From Bradyrhizobium sp. CB1015 (GTDB taxonomy: Bacteria > Pseudomonadota > Alphaproteobacteria > Rhizobiales > Xanthobacteraceae), in NCBI RefSeq assembly GCF_025200925.1, contig NZ_CP104174.1:6076001-6140000 (forward strand): DNA of 64,000 bases. The letters run 5' to 3'. Below the pieces are notes generated by a model. That model ran no database searches and was not told the origin of the DNA. It was given only the letters and a program-made list of their open reading frames with translations. Shown in pieces: positions 18,760 to 33,046 of the stretch. The position numbers were made by a program, and so were the translations under genes. Position 1 is the stretch's first letter, and each line of letters opens with the position of its first letter.

Positions 18760-19993
18760 TAGCCGCGGCCCATTCCACAAAGCGCTTCGGACACTCGTCC
18801 GCGGCGGCGCGCAGCAGGCGCACGGCTTGATCAGCTCCCTGCTCTAGCGCCAGCTCGCCAGCATAGAAGTTCGCTTCGCAGACCTGCTCCCTTGTCTTCC
18901 GGGTGGAGTCATCTTGCGCGGACTTGAGTAATGCTTCGAAAGTTATCTCGCCCAGGAAGAAGCGAACGATGGGCGCGGGCCAACGTGACGGGTCGATCAG
19001 CTTTGCGGCTTCACCGAGCTCACTCCCGCTGCCGCTCTTTCGCTGCGCGAGATGGAGCCACAGCTGCGTATAGGCATCCTTCCGATTCAACTCGTTCGAT
19101 CGACGGAGATCGGCAAGCGCCTCGGTCAGATGACCGGACTGGAAGTGGATGGCTCCGCGCAAGCGATGGAATCCGGGGTTGTCGGGATTGATCTCGATGG
19201 CCAGGTTGAGACTCGACAATGCCTTTTCCAGATCGCCTCGGACCTGAAAAACCCTGGCACGACCGACATAGGGCCGCGAGTCCTTCGGGCTGAGCTGGAC
19301 CGCGCGGTCGAAGTCGGTCAATGCAAGATCGGTCTGCCCGCGCGCGAGATAGATGTCGGCCCGGCAGGCTTGGCCGATCCAATGGTTTGGGCCGATCTCG
19401 ATCGCCCGCGCACAATCGGCCAAGGCGCGATCCGACTCGCCCTTTGTCTCATAGGCAAAGCTGCGGCCGATATAGGCATGGACGTTGTCCGGATGGATCA
19501 AAAGGGCCCGGTCATAGTCGGCGATGGCGCGATCGACATCGTCCTTCAGGTACAGCCGTGCACGCCCAAGATACGCATAGGTACTCCTGGGGTCGAGCTC
19601 GATGGCCTTGTCGTAATCTGCAAGCGCGGCTTCGTTGTCGCGTCTCTGGAGATATGCGGAAGCTCTGGCAAGGCGCGCGTTCACATTGCCCGGATCGCGC
19701 TCGATGATCTGGTCGTAGTCCCCAATCGCAAGATCGACCTCACCCTTCTGGCGATAGAACATGGCGCGGCGGAAGCGGGCCATGACGACACCTTGCTGCA
19801 TGCCCGACGCCGCCTCAATAATGGCGGTGCAGCCCGCAATGCGGTCATCGACACTGAAATTTCCGACCGCGTTGCACTTGAGGGCCAAGGGCATTTCGGC
19901 GCGGGCACCCGACATTTCGAGCAAGGCCGTCAGCACCAACGCACTCACGCCTGCCGCCACGCCGGCGAGTGTGCGCCTTCTAACTCCAAACAT
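18743..19993 (-). CDS. Secreted TPR-repeat protein, C-terminus replaced by IS630 insertion
   Basis: This 416-residue protein has an N-terminal signal peptide (about residues 1-32, ending 'SGARAE') and then seven or more TPR units in tandem ('DLAIGDYDQIIERDPGNVNA', 'EAALADYDKAIELDPRSTYA' and so on), so it is a periplasmic scaffold of unknown partner. Its last residues (ARACCF) are encoded by the IS630 end. Joining the flanks at a single TA gives an uninterrupted original ending, ...WAAASAELHKLETKP, with its stop at 17679-17681. The truncated protein loses 12 codons only. Confidence 0.85.
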   Translation of the reverse strand: MFGVRRRTLAGVAAGVSALVLTALLEMSGARAEMPLALKCNAVGNFSVDDRIAGCTAIIEAASGMQQGVVMARFRRAMFYRQKGEVDLAIGDYDQIIERDPGNVNARLARASAYLQRRDNEAALADYDKAIELDPRSTYAYLGRARLYLKDDVDRAIADYDRALLIHPDNVHAYIGRSFAYETKGESDRALADCARAIEIGPNHWIGQACRADIYLARGQTDLALTDFDRAVQLSPKDSRPYVGRARVFQVRGDLEKALSSLNLAIEINPDNPGFHRLRGAIHFQSGHLTEALADLRRSNELNRKDAYTQLWLHLAQRKSGSGSELGEAAKLIDPSRWPAPIVRFFLGEITFEALLKSAQDDSTRKTREQVCEANFYAGELALEQGADQAVRLLRAAADECPKRFVEWAAARACCF

Positions 19994-20077
19994 GCAGTCC
20001 CCGTTTCAATTCCGGGGACTCTATAGCAACCCGCGCGCCGCCTGCACAGCCCTTGGTTGCGGCGCTGGCGCGCAGAC

Positions 20078-21277
20078 CTACGCGCCCTGCTCCATCATTC
20101 CCTGCAGCCGCACCAGCTCCGCCTCGAGATCGCGCTCTACATCCACTGCCCGAATGTCGAGCACCCGATAGTCGCGCGCTTCCAACCACGTCCGCCGTCC
20201 GGCCCGGTCGGCGGCGATCGCTTCCCCCTCGCCCGGGTTCACCAGCTCGATCGCGATCCGGTGCGGGAAGGAGACGAAGTCCGGGATGTGGCGCCCCACC
20301 GGGGTCTGGCGCTTGAACCCACCTGCGAAGCGGCGGTCACGCGTCAGCGCCTGCCAGAGCAGGCGTTCGGCGTCGGTCGGATTGCGGCGGAGCAGGCGGG
20401 CAAGGCCGCGCACGGTCGAGCCGCTGTCGGAGACGCCGCCGCCCTGGCCGTGCTCGGCCAGCAGCGCGCGCAGGCGCGTGGCCTGCTCGCCGTCGAGCAC
20501 GCCGCCCTTGGCGGGGCCCTTGCGCCCCTCCGCGATCGCCATGATCACGCCGTGCAGGGTGTGCATGTCCTGCTTGGTCGGCTCCATCCGCGTGAAGATG
20601 TTGCGCAGGTTCACCAGCATGGTGTCGCGCTTCTCGGCCGGGCGCAAAAACTCGACTTTGTCGAGCTCGCGCACGAGGTTGCCGAAGAAAGCCTGCATCT
20701 GGTGCTGGGAGGCGCGCTCGGAGCGCTCCGGCATGGCGTGCGGCAGCGCGCCCGACGTCGCATGCTTGAACCATTCATAGCCGACCAATAGGACGGCCTG
20801 GGCGAGGTTGAGCGAGGCAAAGCCCGGATTGACCGGGAAGGTGATGATGCGGTTGGAGAGCCCGACCTCCTCGTTGGTCAGCCCCCAGCGCTCGCGGCCG
20901 AACAGGATGCCGGCCCTGCCGCCGGTCGCGACGTGACCCGCGATCTCGGCCGCCGCGGCCTCCGGCCCGACCACGGGCTTGGCCTGGTCGTGGGGGCGCG
21001 CGGTGGTGGCAAACAGGAGGTCGAGGTCGGCGACGGCCTCTTCCACCGTGCCGAACAATTCGACCTTTTCCAGAATGTGGTCGGCGCCGGCCGCAGCCCG
21101 CTGGGCCGCGATGTTGGGCCAGCCGTCGCGGGGGTTGACGATGCGCAAGCGGCTCAGGGCAAAATTGCCCATGGCGCGCGCGGCCATGCCGATGTTCTCG
21201 CCGAGCTGCGGCTCGACCAGGATCACGATGGGACCGTCGAGGGAAGGGCCGGCCTTGCTCTTGTCAGTCCCCGACAT
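20078..21277 (-). CDS. trmJ: TrmJ-type RNA methyltransferase fused to a DUF559 nuclease-like domain
   Basis: Residues 1-250 are a SPOUT methyltransferase of the TrmJ/LasT group, which 2'-O-methylates residue 32 of tRNAs: 'ILVEPQLGENIGMAARAMGN', the knot segments 'AGILFGRERWGLTNEEV' and 'NPGFASLNLAQAV'. Residues about 285-390 match DUF559, a Vsr/PD-(D/E)XK-type fold: 'RRNPTDAERLLWQAL', 'FAGGFKRQTPVGRHIPDFVS', 'ARDYRVLDI'. In DUF559 the usual 'ELDGGQH' segment is altered here to 'ELVNPGE', so nuclease activity is doubtful. The whole protein is 399 residues against about 250 for plain TrmJ. Confidence 0.88.
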   Translation of the reverse strand: MSGTDKSKAGPSLDGPIVILVEPQLGENIGMAARAMGNFALSRLRIVNPRDGWPNIAAQRAAAGADHILEKVELFGTVEEAVADLDLLFATTARPHDQAKPVVGPEAAAAEIAGHVATGGRAGILFGRERWGLTNEEVGLSNRIITFPVNPGFASLNLAQAVLLVGYEWFKHATSGALPHAMPERSERASQHQMQAFFGNLVRELDKVEFLRPAEKRDTMLVNLRNIFTRMEPTKQDMHTLHGVIMAIAEGRKGPAKGGVLDGEQATRLRALLAEHGQGGGVSDSGSTVRGLARLLRRNPTDAERLLWQALTRDRRFAGGFKRQTPVGRHIPDFVSFPHRIAIELVNPGEGEAIAADRAGRRTWLEARDYRVLDIRAVDVERDLEAELVRLQGMMEQGA

Positions 21278-21633
21278 CTCGCTTTGCTTTCACACTGTGT
21301 CTCTCAAGGCCTTGGCGAGGCCGTCTTCAGGAATTGATTCAAGCCGGTCTTTCGAACTGGTCTTGGGCCGGCTCGGGCGCTGCCCGCCTGTCGTTTGCCT
21401 GTCCTGACGAAATTCTCAAGGGAAATAACGGGTTGGATTCGACTGTTGAATCTCGCCTGGAACGTGAGGCCGGACCCGGCTGCGGCGCGGCCGGCCGCTT
21501 CCCGCCTGTGGAAGCTGGATGAGCTAAAAGTGCATAATCCCTTGGCTTTCGCCCGCCGCGCGGCGGTGCTAAGAGGCGGCGGATATTCCAGCTGGCGCGC
21601 CGAATGCGCCGTTCCCAAGAGGCTTCCCCGATC
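21278..21633. other. Divergent promoter region between trmJ and icd
   Basis: These 356 bases hold the promoters of both genes. Short frames within have no recognisable product. No riboswitch or repeat was identified. Confidence 0.5.
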
Positions 21634-22848
21634 ATGGCAAAAATCAAGGTATCCAATCCCGTCGTCGAGCTCGATGGCGACGAGATGACCCGGATCATCT
21701 GGCAGTACATCAAGGACAAGCTGATCAACCCGTTCCTGGATGTCGAGCTGCTCTATTTCGACCTGGGCATGGAATACCGCGACCACACCAACGATCAGGT
21801 GACCATCGACGCCGCCGAGGCGATCAAGAAGGTCGGCGTCGGCGTCAAGTGCGCCACCATCACCCCGGATGAAGCCCGGGTGAAGGAGTTCAACCTCAAG
21901 CAGATGTGGAAGTCGCCGAACGGCACCATCCGCAACATCCTCGGCGGCGTGATCTTCCGCGAGCCGATCATCTGCAAGAACGTGCCGCGCCTGGTTCCCG
22001 GCTGGACCAAGCCGATCATCATCGGCCGCCACGCCTATGGCGACCAGTACCGCGCCACCGACATCAAGTTCCCGGGCAAGGGCACCCTTTCGCTGAAGTT
22101 CGTCGGCGAGGACGGCACCGTGATCGAGAAGGAAGTGTTCAAGGCGCCCGGCGCCGGCGTCGCGATGGAGATGTACAATCTCGACGATTCCATCATCGAC
22201 TTCGCCCGCGCCTCCTTCAATTACGGCCTGCTCCGTAATTACCCGGTGTACCTGTCGACCAAGAACACGATCCTCAAGGTCTATGACGGGCGCTTCAAGG
22301 ACATCTTCCAGGACATCTTCGACCGCGAGTTCAAGAAGGAATTCGACGCCAAGGGCCTGATCTACGAGCACCGCCTGATCGACGACATGGTGGCCTCGGC
22401 GCTGAAATGGTCCGGTGGCTATGTCTGGGCCTGTAAGAACTACGACGGCGACGTGCAGTCCGACACGGTCGCGCAGGGCTACGGCTCGCTCGGCCTGATG
22501 ACCTCGGTGCTGCTCACCCCCGACGGCAAGACCGTCGAGGCGGAAGCCGCCCACGGCACGGTGACCCGCCACTACCGCGAGCACCAGAAGGGCAAGGAGA
22601 CCTCGACCAACTCGATCGCATCGATCTTCGCCTGGACGCGCGGCCTCGCCCACCGCGCCAAGCTCGACAACAACCCCGAGCTCGCCAAGTTCGCGAGCAC
22701 GCTGGAGAAGGTCTGCGTCGACACCGTCGAGGCCGGCTACATGACCAAGGACCTGGCGCTGCTGGTCGGCGCCGACCAGCGCTGGCTCTCGACCACCGGC
22801 TTCCTCGACAAGGTCGCCGAGAACCTGACCAAGGAGCTGGCGGCGTAA
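21634..22848 (+). CDS. icd: NADP-dependent isocitrate dehydrogenase
   Basis: This TCA-cycle enzyme oxidises isocitrate to 2-oxoglutarate. The 404-residue protein is of the eukaryote-like type II subfamily usual in alphaproteobacteria: '[20 protein letters not shown]' at the N-terminus, '[12 protein letters not shown]', '[13 protein letters not shown]', '[20 protein letters not shown]' and '[14 protein letters not shown]'. The start at MAKIKVSNP is standard. A terminator follows at 22892. Confidence 0.97.
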   Translation: MAKIKVSNPVVELDGDEMTRIIWQYIKDKLINPFLDVELLYFDLGMEYRDHTNDQVTIDAAEAIKKVGVGVKCATITPDEARVKEFNLKQMWKSPNGTIRNILGGVIFREPIICKNVPRLVPGWTKPIIIGRHAYGDQYRATDIKFPGKGTLSLKFVGEDGTVIEKEVFKAPGAGVAMEMYNLDDSIIDFARASFNYGLLRNYPVYLSTKNTILKVYDGRFKDIFQDIFDREFKKEFDAKGLIYEHRLIDDMVASALKWSGGYVWACKNYDGDVQSDTVAQGYGSLGLMTSVLLTPDGKTVEAEAAHGTVTRHYREHQKGKETSTNSIASIFAWTRGLAHRAKLDNNPELAKFASTLEKVCVDTVEAGYMTKDLALLVGADQRWLSTTGFLDKVAENLTKELAA

Positions 22849-22891
22849 GCTGCCATCTGCAATTTCGCCCGACTGGGCCAGACATCATCCC

Positions 22892-22924
22892 GGGCCGCGC
22901 TACATGCGCGGCCCATTTGCTTTT
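22892..22924 (+). terminator. Rho-independent terminator after icd
   Basis: A perfect 8-bp stem, GGGCCGCG/CGCGGCCC, with a 7-nt loop is followed by ATTTGCTTTT. It lies 43 nt after the icd stop. Confidence 0.8.
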
Positions 22925-22932
22925 CGGGCCGT

Positions 22933-24159
22933 TCAGCGGTCGGTGTCGTCCTTCTCCGCCTGCGCCAGCTCTGCCGCCGCGAGATCGCCGCTATCGGCGA
23001 GCCTGGCCTTGGCGGTGGTGTGGACGTGCTCGGCGAGCGTCGGCATGCGCGCGATCAGGGCATGAAAATCCTGGGCATCGAGCACGAGCAGCCGGGTCTT
23101 GCGTGTCGCCGTCACCGTGCCGCTGCGCTTGGTCTTGTGCAGCAGCGCGATCTCGCCGAAGAAGGTGCCGTCGGCGAGGCGCACATGCTGGTTCGGCAGC
23201 GCGATCTCGACCTCGCCGGCGGTGATGAAATACATCGACGAGGCGACATCGCCCCGCCGCACCAGGATCTCGCCCTGCTCGATGGTGCGCGCCCTGAGCA
23301 GGCGCATGATGTCGGCGATCTCCGCGGCGGAGAGGTGCGAGAACAGCGGCACCCGCGCCAGCATGCCCCAGGTGACGACGAAATCGCGCCGCCTCACCTC
23401 TTCGGCGAACGCCGAGGAGATGATCGCGACCGGCAGCGCGATCATGGCAAAGCCTGCAATGATCGCGAAGGTCGAGACGAACTTGCCGAGCGGCGTCACC
23501 GGCACGACGTCGCCATAGCCGACGGTGCCGAGCGTCACGATCGCCCACCACATCGCCTGCGGGATGGTGCCGAGCTTGTCGGGCTGCACGTCGCGCTCGA
23601 TGGCGTAGAGCAGCGAGGCGAAGGTCAAGACCGCGCCGATCAGGATGACGATGCAGCCGATCAGCGCGCGCCGCTCGGCATGCACGGCGGCGAGCAGCGA
23701 GCGCATCGCCGGCGAATAGCGGATCAGCTTGAAGAACGGCAGCACGCCGAGCCCGGCCAGGGTCGCGTGCCGGCCCGTGGCGAGCACGATCGCAGCCGGC
23801 AGGAACGCCATGAGATCGATGATGCCGAGCGCGGAGAAGGCATAGGACAGCCGGTCGGCCAGCGCTGAGCCTTTGCGCTGGGTGTGTCCCGCCACCGTCC
23901 ACAGCCGCGCCAGATATTCGAGCGCGAACACGATGACGGCGAGGACGGCGATCGCGCTGAACAGCGTGTCGAACCGCGCGTCGAGCTCCGGCACCGAGGC
24001 GAGGACCATCGCGGCGACGTTGAGCACGATGACGGCGATGATGACCTGGATGAAGCGCGACCCGACCGAGTAGGCCAAGGGATCGTGCTCCAGCAATTCG
24101 TAGAGGCGATCCCTAAAGTCCGGATCGCGAAGCCCACGTCCTCGCGGAACGAGGCGCAT
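22933..24159 (-). CDS. Cyclic-nucleotide-binding potassium channel (MlotiK1-like)
   Basis: This 408-residue protein has about six membrane segments, the K+ selectivity filter TVGYGD at 212-217, and a C-terminal cyclic-nucleotide-binding domain (about 270-390, with 'GEILVRRGDVASSMYFI' and 'FFGEIALLHKTKRSGTV'). The architecture matches the Mesorhizobium loti MlotiK1 channel. The fourth segment has few arginines, so strong voltage gating is unlikely. The start is only 6 nt after the alaS stop, so the gene is probably expressed in the alaS transcript. Confidence 0.92.
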   Translation of the reverse strand: MRLVPRGRGLRDPDFRDRLYELLEHDPLAYSVGSRFIQVIIAVIVLNVAAMVLASVPELDARFDTLFSAIAVLAVIVFALEYLARLWTVAGHTQRKGSALADRLSYAFSALGIIDLMAFLPAAIVLATGRHATLAGLGVLPFFKLIRYSPAMRSLLAAVHAERRALIGCIVILIGAVLTFASLLYAIERDVQPDKLGTIPQAMWWAIVTLGTVGYGDVVPVTPLGKFVSTFAIIAGFAMIALPVAIISSAFAEEVRRRDFVVTWGMLARVPLFSHLSAAEIADIMRLLRARTIEQGEILVRRGDVASSMYFITAGEVEIALPNQHVRLADGTFFGEIALLHKTKRSGTVTATRKTRLLVLDAQDFHALIARMPTLAEHVHTTAKARLADSGDLAAAELAQAEKDDTDR

Positions 24160-24165
24160 GGCGAT

Positions 24166-26850
<2,685 letters not shown>

Positions 26851-27088
26851 CCAATCGGGTATGCTTGGGCCCGCTGCTCGCCGTCCAAACCGGACCGTTA
26901 AGGCTGATATCTGCGGGCCAAAGCGCTTTTAGACAAGGCCAGCTTCGCTGTCCAGAAACTGTGCAGAGAGATCAGAGGGTTGCCGCAGGCGCTCAATCCC
27001 CTTGCAATCCCGTTGGATAGGGCGCGCGGACGCGTTGACAGGCTTGGCTCCCCTGTGGTCTCTACCCATCTGTATCGTACGGCCACGT

Positions 27089-27258
27089 CGGGAGAGACCG
27101 GCTACTGGTAGCCGGCGCCGAAGGAGCAACCGCCCCGGAAACTCTCAGGCAAAAGGACCGCGTGGCTTTGACAGCATCTGGAAAGAGGCGCCGACGGGTG
27201 TAGACCCGGACAGCGTCCGCCGACGGGATAATACTCTCAGGCACAGCGACAGATGGGG
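27089..27258 (+). ncRNA. Tandem glycine riboswitch
   Basis: Two glycine aptamers are visible before gcvT. The first (about 27089-27162) has GGGAGAGACC at its 5' side and 'GCCGAAGGAGCAACC...CTCTCAGGCAAAAGGACCG'. The second (about 27176-27258) has 'GGAAAGAGGCGCCGACGG...GCCGACGGGATAATACTCTCAGGCACAGCGACAG'. The conserved ACTCTCAGGCA core appears in both. Glycine binding turns on downstream glycine cleavage genes in known cases. The 465-nt leader from 26851 holds nothing else recognisable apart from the alaS promoter. Confidence 0.93.
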
Positions 27259-27315
27259 CTTCGACTGGTGTCCATCGGGGAATCCTCCCCGGGGAACCGC
27301 CGAGGGCCCCCTAAG

Positions 27316-28461
27316 ATGCTAGCTCACGACCAAGACTCCCTGAAACATACCCCCCTTTACGACCTCCATGTGTCCCTGGGGGGCAAGATGGTGCCGTTCG
27401 CGGGCTATGACATGCCCGTGCAATACCCCGCGGGCGTGCTGAAAGAGCACCTCCATACCCGCACCAAAGCGGGCCTGTTCGACGTCTCCCACATGGGCCA
27501 GCTCGCGCTTCGGCCGAAGTCGGGCAAGATCGAGGACGCCGCCCGCGCGCTGGAGCGGCTGGTGCCGCAGGATATCGTGGCGATCGCCGCGGGGCGGCAG
27601 CGCTATGCCCAGTTCACCAATGAAGACGGCGGCATTCTCGACGACCTCATGGTCGCCAATTTCGGCGATCACCTGTTCCTGGTCGTCAACGCCGCCTGCA
27701 AGGACGCCGACGAGGCCCATCTGCGCGCGAATCTGTCCGACGCCTGCATCATCGAGCAGCTTGCCGACCGCGCGCTGATCGCGCTGCAGGGCCCGAAGGC
27801 CGAAGCGGCGCTGGCGAAATTCTGTGCAGAGGCGCCGGCCATGACATTCATGGACGCGGGCCCGCATGAGGTCGCCGGCATCAAGTGCTTCGTCTCGCGC
27901 TCCGGCTACACCGGCGAGGACGGTTTCGAGATCTCGGTTCCATCAGGCGACGCCGAACGCCTCGCAAAGATGCTGCTGGAAGATCCCGACGTGCTCCCGA
28001 TTGGCCTCGGGGCCCGCGACAGCCTGCGGCTGGAAGCCGGGCTCTGCCTGTACGGCCACGACATCGACACCACGACCACGCCGGTCGAGGCCGCGCTGGA
28101 ATGGTCGGTGCAGAAAAGCCGCCGCAGCGGCGGTGTGCGCGCCGGCGGCTTTCCCGGCGCTGCGAAGATCCTCGCCCATTTCGATGGCGGCGCATCCCGC
28201 CGCCGCGTCGGCCTGCGCGCCGAAGGCCGCGCGCCGGTGCGCGAGGGCGCGCTGCTGTTTGCGAATGACGCGGGCGGCGAGCCGATCGGACAAGTCACCT
28301 CGGGTGGTTTCGGCCCGAGCCTGAATGCACCGGTTGCGATGGGCTACGTGCCCACCGCGTCGAGCGCGCTTGGCACCAAACTCTTCGCCGAGGTGCGTGG
28401 CCAGCGGCTGGCCTTGCAGGTCGCCGCCATGCCCTTCGTGAAAAACACCTACAAACGCTGA
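27316..28461 (+). CDS. gcvT: Glycine cleavage system T protein (aminomethyltransferase)
   Basis: GcvT transfers the aminomethyl carbon from lipoyl-GcvH to tetrahydrofolate, releasing ammonia. The 381-residue protein has the folate-binding fold: 'HTPLYDLHVSLGGKMVPFAG', 'GLFDVSHMGQ', 'YTGEDGFEISVP' and the C-terminal barrel with 'FVKNTYKR'. I chose ATG 27316 because the preceding frame lies in the riboswitch leader. First gene of the gcvTHP operon. Confidence 0.97.
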   Translation: MLAHDQDSLKHTPLYDLHVSLGGKMVPFAGYDMPVQYPAGVLKEHLHTRTKAGLFDVSHMGQLALRPKSGKIEDAARALERLVPQDIVAIAAGRQRYAQFTNEDGGILDDLMVANFGDHLFLVVNAACKDADEAHLRANLSDACIIEQLADRALIALQGPKAEAALAKFCAEAPAMTFMDAGPHEVAGIKCFVSRSGYTGEDGFEISVPSGDAERLAKMLLEDPDVLPIGLGARDSLRLEAGLCLYGHDIDTTTTPVEAALEWSVQKSRRSGGVRAGGFPGAAKILAHFDGGASRRRVGLRAEGRAPVREGALLFANDAGGEPIGQVTSGGFGPSLNAPVAMGYVPTASSALGTKLFAEVRGQRLALQVAAMPFVKNTYKR

Positions 28462-28470
28462 GGACGAGAC

Positions 28471-28839
28471 ATGACCACGACGCTGTACACTTCCGACCAT
28501 GAATGGCTCGCCATCGACGGCGATGTGGCCACGGTCGGCATCACTGACTACGCCCAGCAGCAGCTCGGCGACGTCGTGTTCGTCGAATTGCCCAAGCTCG
28601 GCCGCGTGCTGAAGAAGGCGGAAGCCGCCGCCGTCGTCGAATCCGTCAAGGCCGCCTCGGACGTGTACGCACCGATCTCCGGCGAAGTGCTCGAGACCAA
28701 CGAGGCGCTGGCCGCCGAGCCGGCGCTGGTGAACTCGGATGCGCAGGGCGCGGCGTGGTTCTTCAAGATCAAGATTGCCGACAAGAGCGAGCTCGGCGGC
28801 CTCATGGATGAAGCCGCCTACAAGGCACATACGGCGTGA
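28471..28839 (+). CDS. gcvH: Glycine cleavage system H protein
   Basis: This 122-residue lipoyl carrier has the lipoylation site Lys in '[20 protein letters not shown]', the usual '[20 protein letters not shown]' start and the '[20 protein letters not shown]' end. It follows gcvT by 9 nt. Confidence 0.97.
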   Translation: MTTTLYTSDHEWLAIDGDVATVGITDYAQQQLGDVVFVELPKLGRVLKKAEAAAVVESVKAASDVYAPISGEVLETNEALAAEPALVNSDAQGAAWFFKIKIADKSELGGLMDEAAYKAHTA

Positions 28840-28870
28840 AGATATGACCCGAGCCGTCTCAACATACTCA

Positions 28871-28992
28871 CTGTCATGCCACGCGAAGGCGGGGCATCCA
28901 GTAAACGCAGGCGGTTCGGCTGGAGCCGAGAAGCTGCGGCGTACTGGATCGCCCGCCCCTGTGCGCGATTGCGCACAAGGCGGGCGATGACA
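28871..28992. repeat. Intergenic repeat between gcvH and gcvP
   Basis: The element starts TGTCATGCC and ends GGCGGGCGATGACA, with internal arms 'GTGCGCGATTGCGCAC' and 'TGGAGCCGAGAAGCTGCGG'. It is a multi-copy type in Bradyrhizobium. It fills most of the 175-nt gcvH-gcvP gap and may form a processing or stability structure in the operon mRNA. Confidence 0.75.
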
Positions 28993-29014
28993 GCAACTCC
29001 TAAAGCGAGGACCC

Positions 29015-31885
<2,871 letters not shown>

Positions 31886-31890
31886 GATTT

Positions 31891-32006
31891 GTAGGGTGGG
31901 TTAGCCTCGCGGCTGCGCAAAGCGCAGTCCGCGAGGCGTAACCCACCTCTTCTGTCTCCACAGATACGAACAGTGGTGGATTACGCCTTCGGCTAATCCA
32001 TCCTAC
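31891..32006. repeat. Paired palindromic repeats (GTAGGGTGGGTTAGC type)
   Basis: Two stem-loops abut: GTAGGGTGGGTTAGCCTCGC with GCGAGGCGTAACCCACC, and GTGGATTACGCC with GGCTAATCCATCCTAC. These are common intergenic repeats of the genus, here between convergent gcvP and the unknown gene at 32017. Confidence 0.75.
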
Positions 32007-32016
32007 GAATGCGCCG

Positions 32017-32991
32017 CTAGGGCGCAATCAGCAACCGGCTTTCGCGATCCCACCGCCACAGCCGTTCGTTGGTCAACTCGGTACCGCCCCACCATCGTTT
32101 GATGGAATTGTGGCGCCACATGTCGTCTTCACGGGCGAGAAGTGAACGCCCGAGCTCAGTCAGCGTGATCTTCCACTCGCTCCTGCCGAAGTAACGATCC
32201 TCATTGTCGAACGCCGGATCGCCCAACAAGACCGGCGGTGCCGAATATTCCCCCAGTTCGAGCAACGCGTCGCCTGCGTCGTCCTCGTCGAATACCTTGC
32301 GAAGCCATCTCGCGTCTACGACGAGCCTCGGGTCGGTGTGCCCATCGTTCACGAAGTCCAGCAAATCCATTTCGCTGGCACCCAGTCCCGTGGTGCTGTC
32401 CGGAAGCTCTTCCATCATCGCGATGAGTGCCGATCGAAGTCTCGGCAGGATCGTCAGATCCGTTATCAGCAGATCGAAACAGGGGTGTGGCGTGTCAGCC
32501 CGATAGGCGCGCCAGGCGCGGCTTGCCGTCACCAAATGGTTCTCGGTCACCTTGAAGGCCGGCAGCTTCCATTTTGCGACAGACTCCGGAGCATAGTTGG
32601 CAATAGTGTCGTCTGCATGCATCAGGCTCAGCTTCGACGTGATCTCCTTGTACGGACGAAGCAGGTCGAGCAGCCAGACCAGCACGAGTTGGTCGCTCGG
32701 CCACGGGTCGGCCCATACTTCAATCGAGTCGAACTTCTCGCAGAGCTGAAAGAAACCAATATCTTGCGAGCCGAAGCCCATCAGCCAATCTCGCTTCACG
32801 CCGTCGAGCCAATGATCGCCCCTTCTGGAATGCTTCGCGGAACGTGGCTCCAGCCCCATCGCGAGTTCCTCCTCGGACGGCAATTGGCCCCGCACGAAGC
32901 GCGGGGAAAAGCTGAGGGCGATATTCCCCAAGTTGGAGCCGCCGAGCACGGCGGCCGCTTCATAATTCGTTGCCAAAATCAGATGCGACAA
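32017..32991 (-). CDS. Uncharacterised protein, paralogue of the 33047-34034 gene
   Basis: This 324-residue soluble protein has no recognised catalytic motif. It has a Trp-rich C-terminus ('IKRWWGGTELTNERLWRWDR'), and clear similarity along its full length to the next gene ('FVRGQLPSEEELA', 'CEKFDSIEVWADPWPSDQLV', 'TTGLGASEMDLLDF'). I recognise the family as scattered in rhizobial genomes but cannot give it a function. It lies between gcvP and recA. Confidence 0.75.
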   Translation of the reverse strand: MSHLILATNYEAAAVLGGSNLGNIALSFSPRFVRGQLPSEEELAMGLEPRSAKHSRRGDHWLDGVKRDWLMGFGSQDIGFFQLCEKFDSIEVWADPWPSDQLVLVWLLDLLRPYKEITSKLSLMHADDTIANYAPESVAKWKLPAFKVTENHLVTASRAWRAYRADTPHPCFDLLITDLTILPRLRSALIAMMEELPDSTTGLGASEMDLLDFVNDGHTDPRLVVDARWLRKVFDEDDAGDALLELGEYSAPPVLLGDPAFDNEDRYFGRSEWKITLTELGRSLLAREDDMWRHNSIKRWWGGTELTNERLWRWDRESRLLIAP

Positions 32992-33046
32992 GATCGCCTC
33001 TCAAAATTGATGAGCAATACGGAGCACACTGAGCGATACGCATGCC

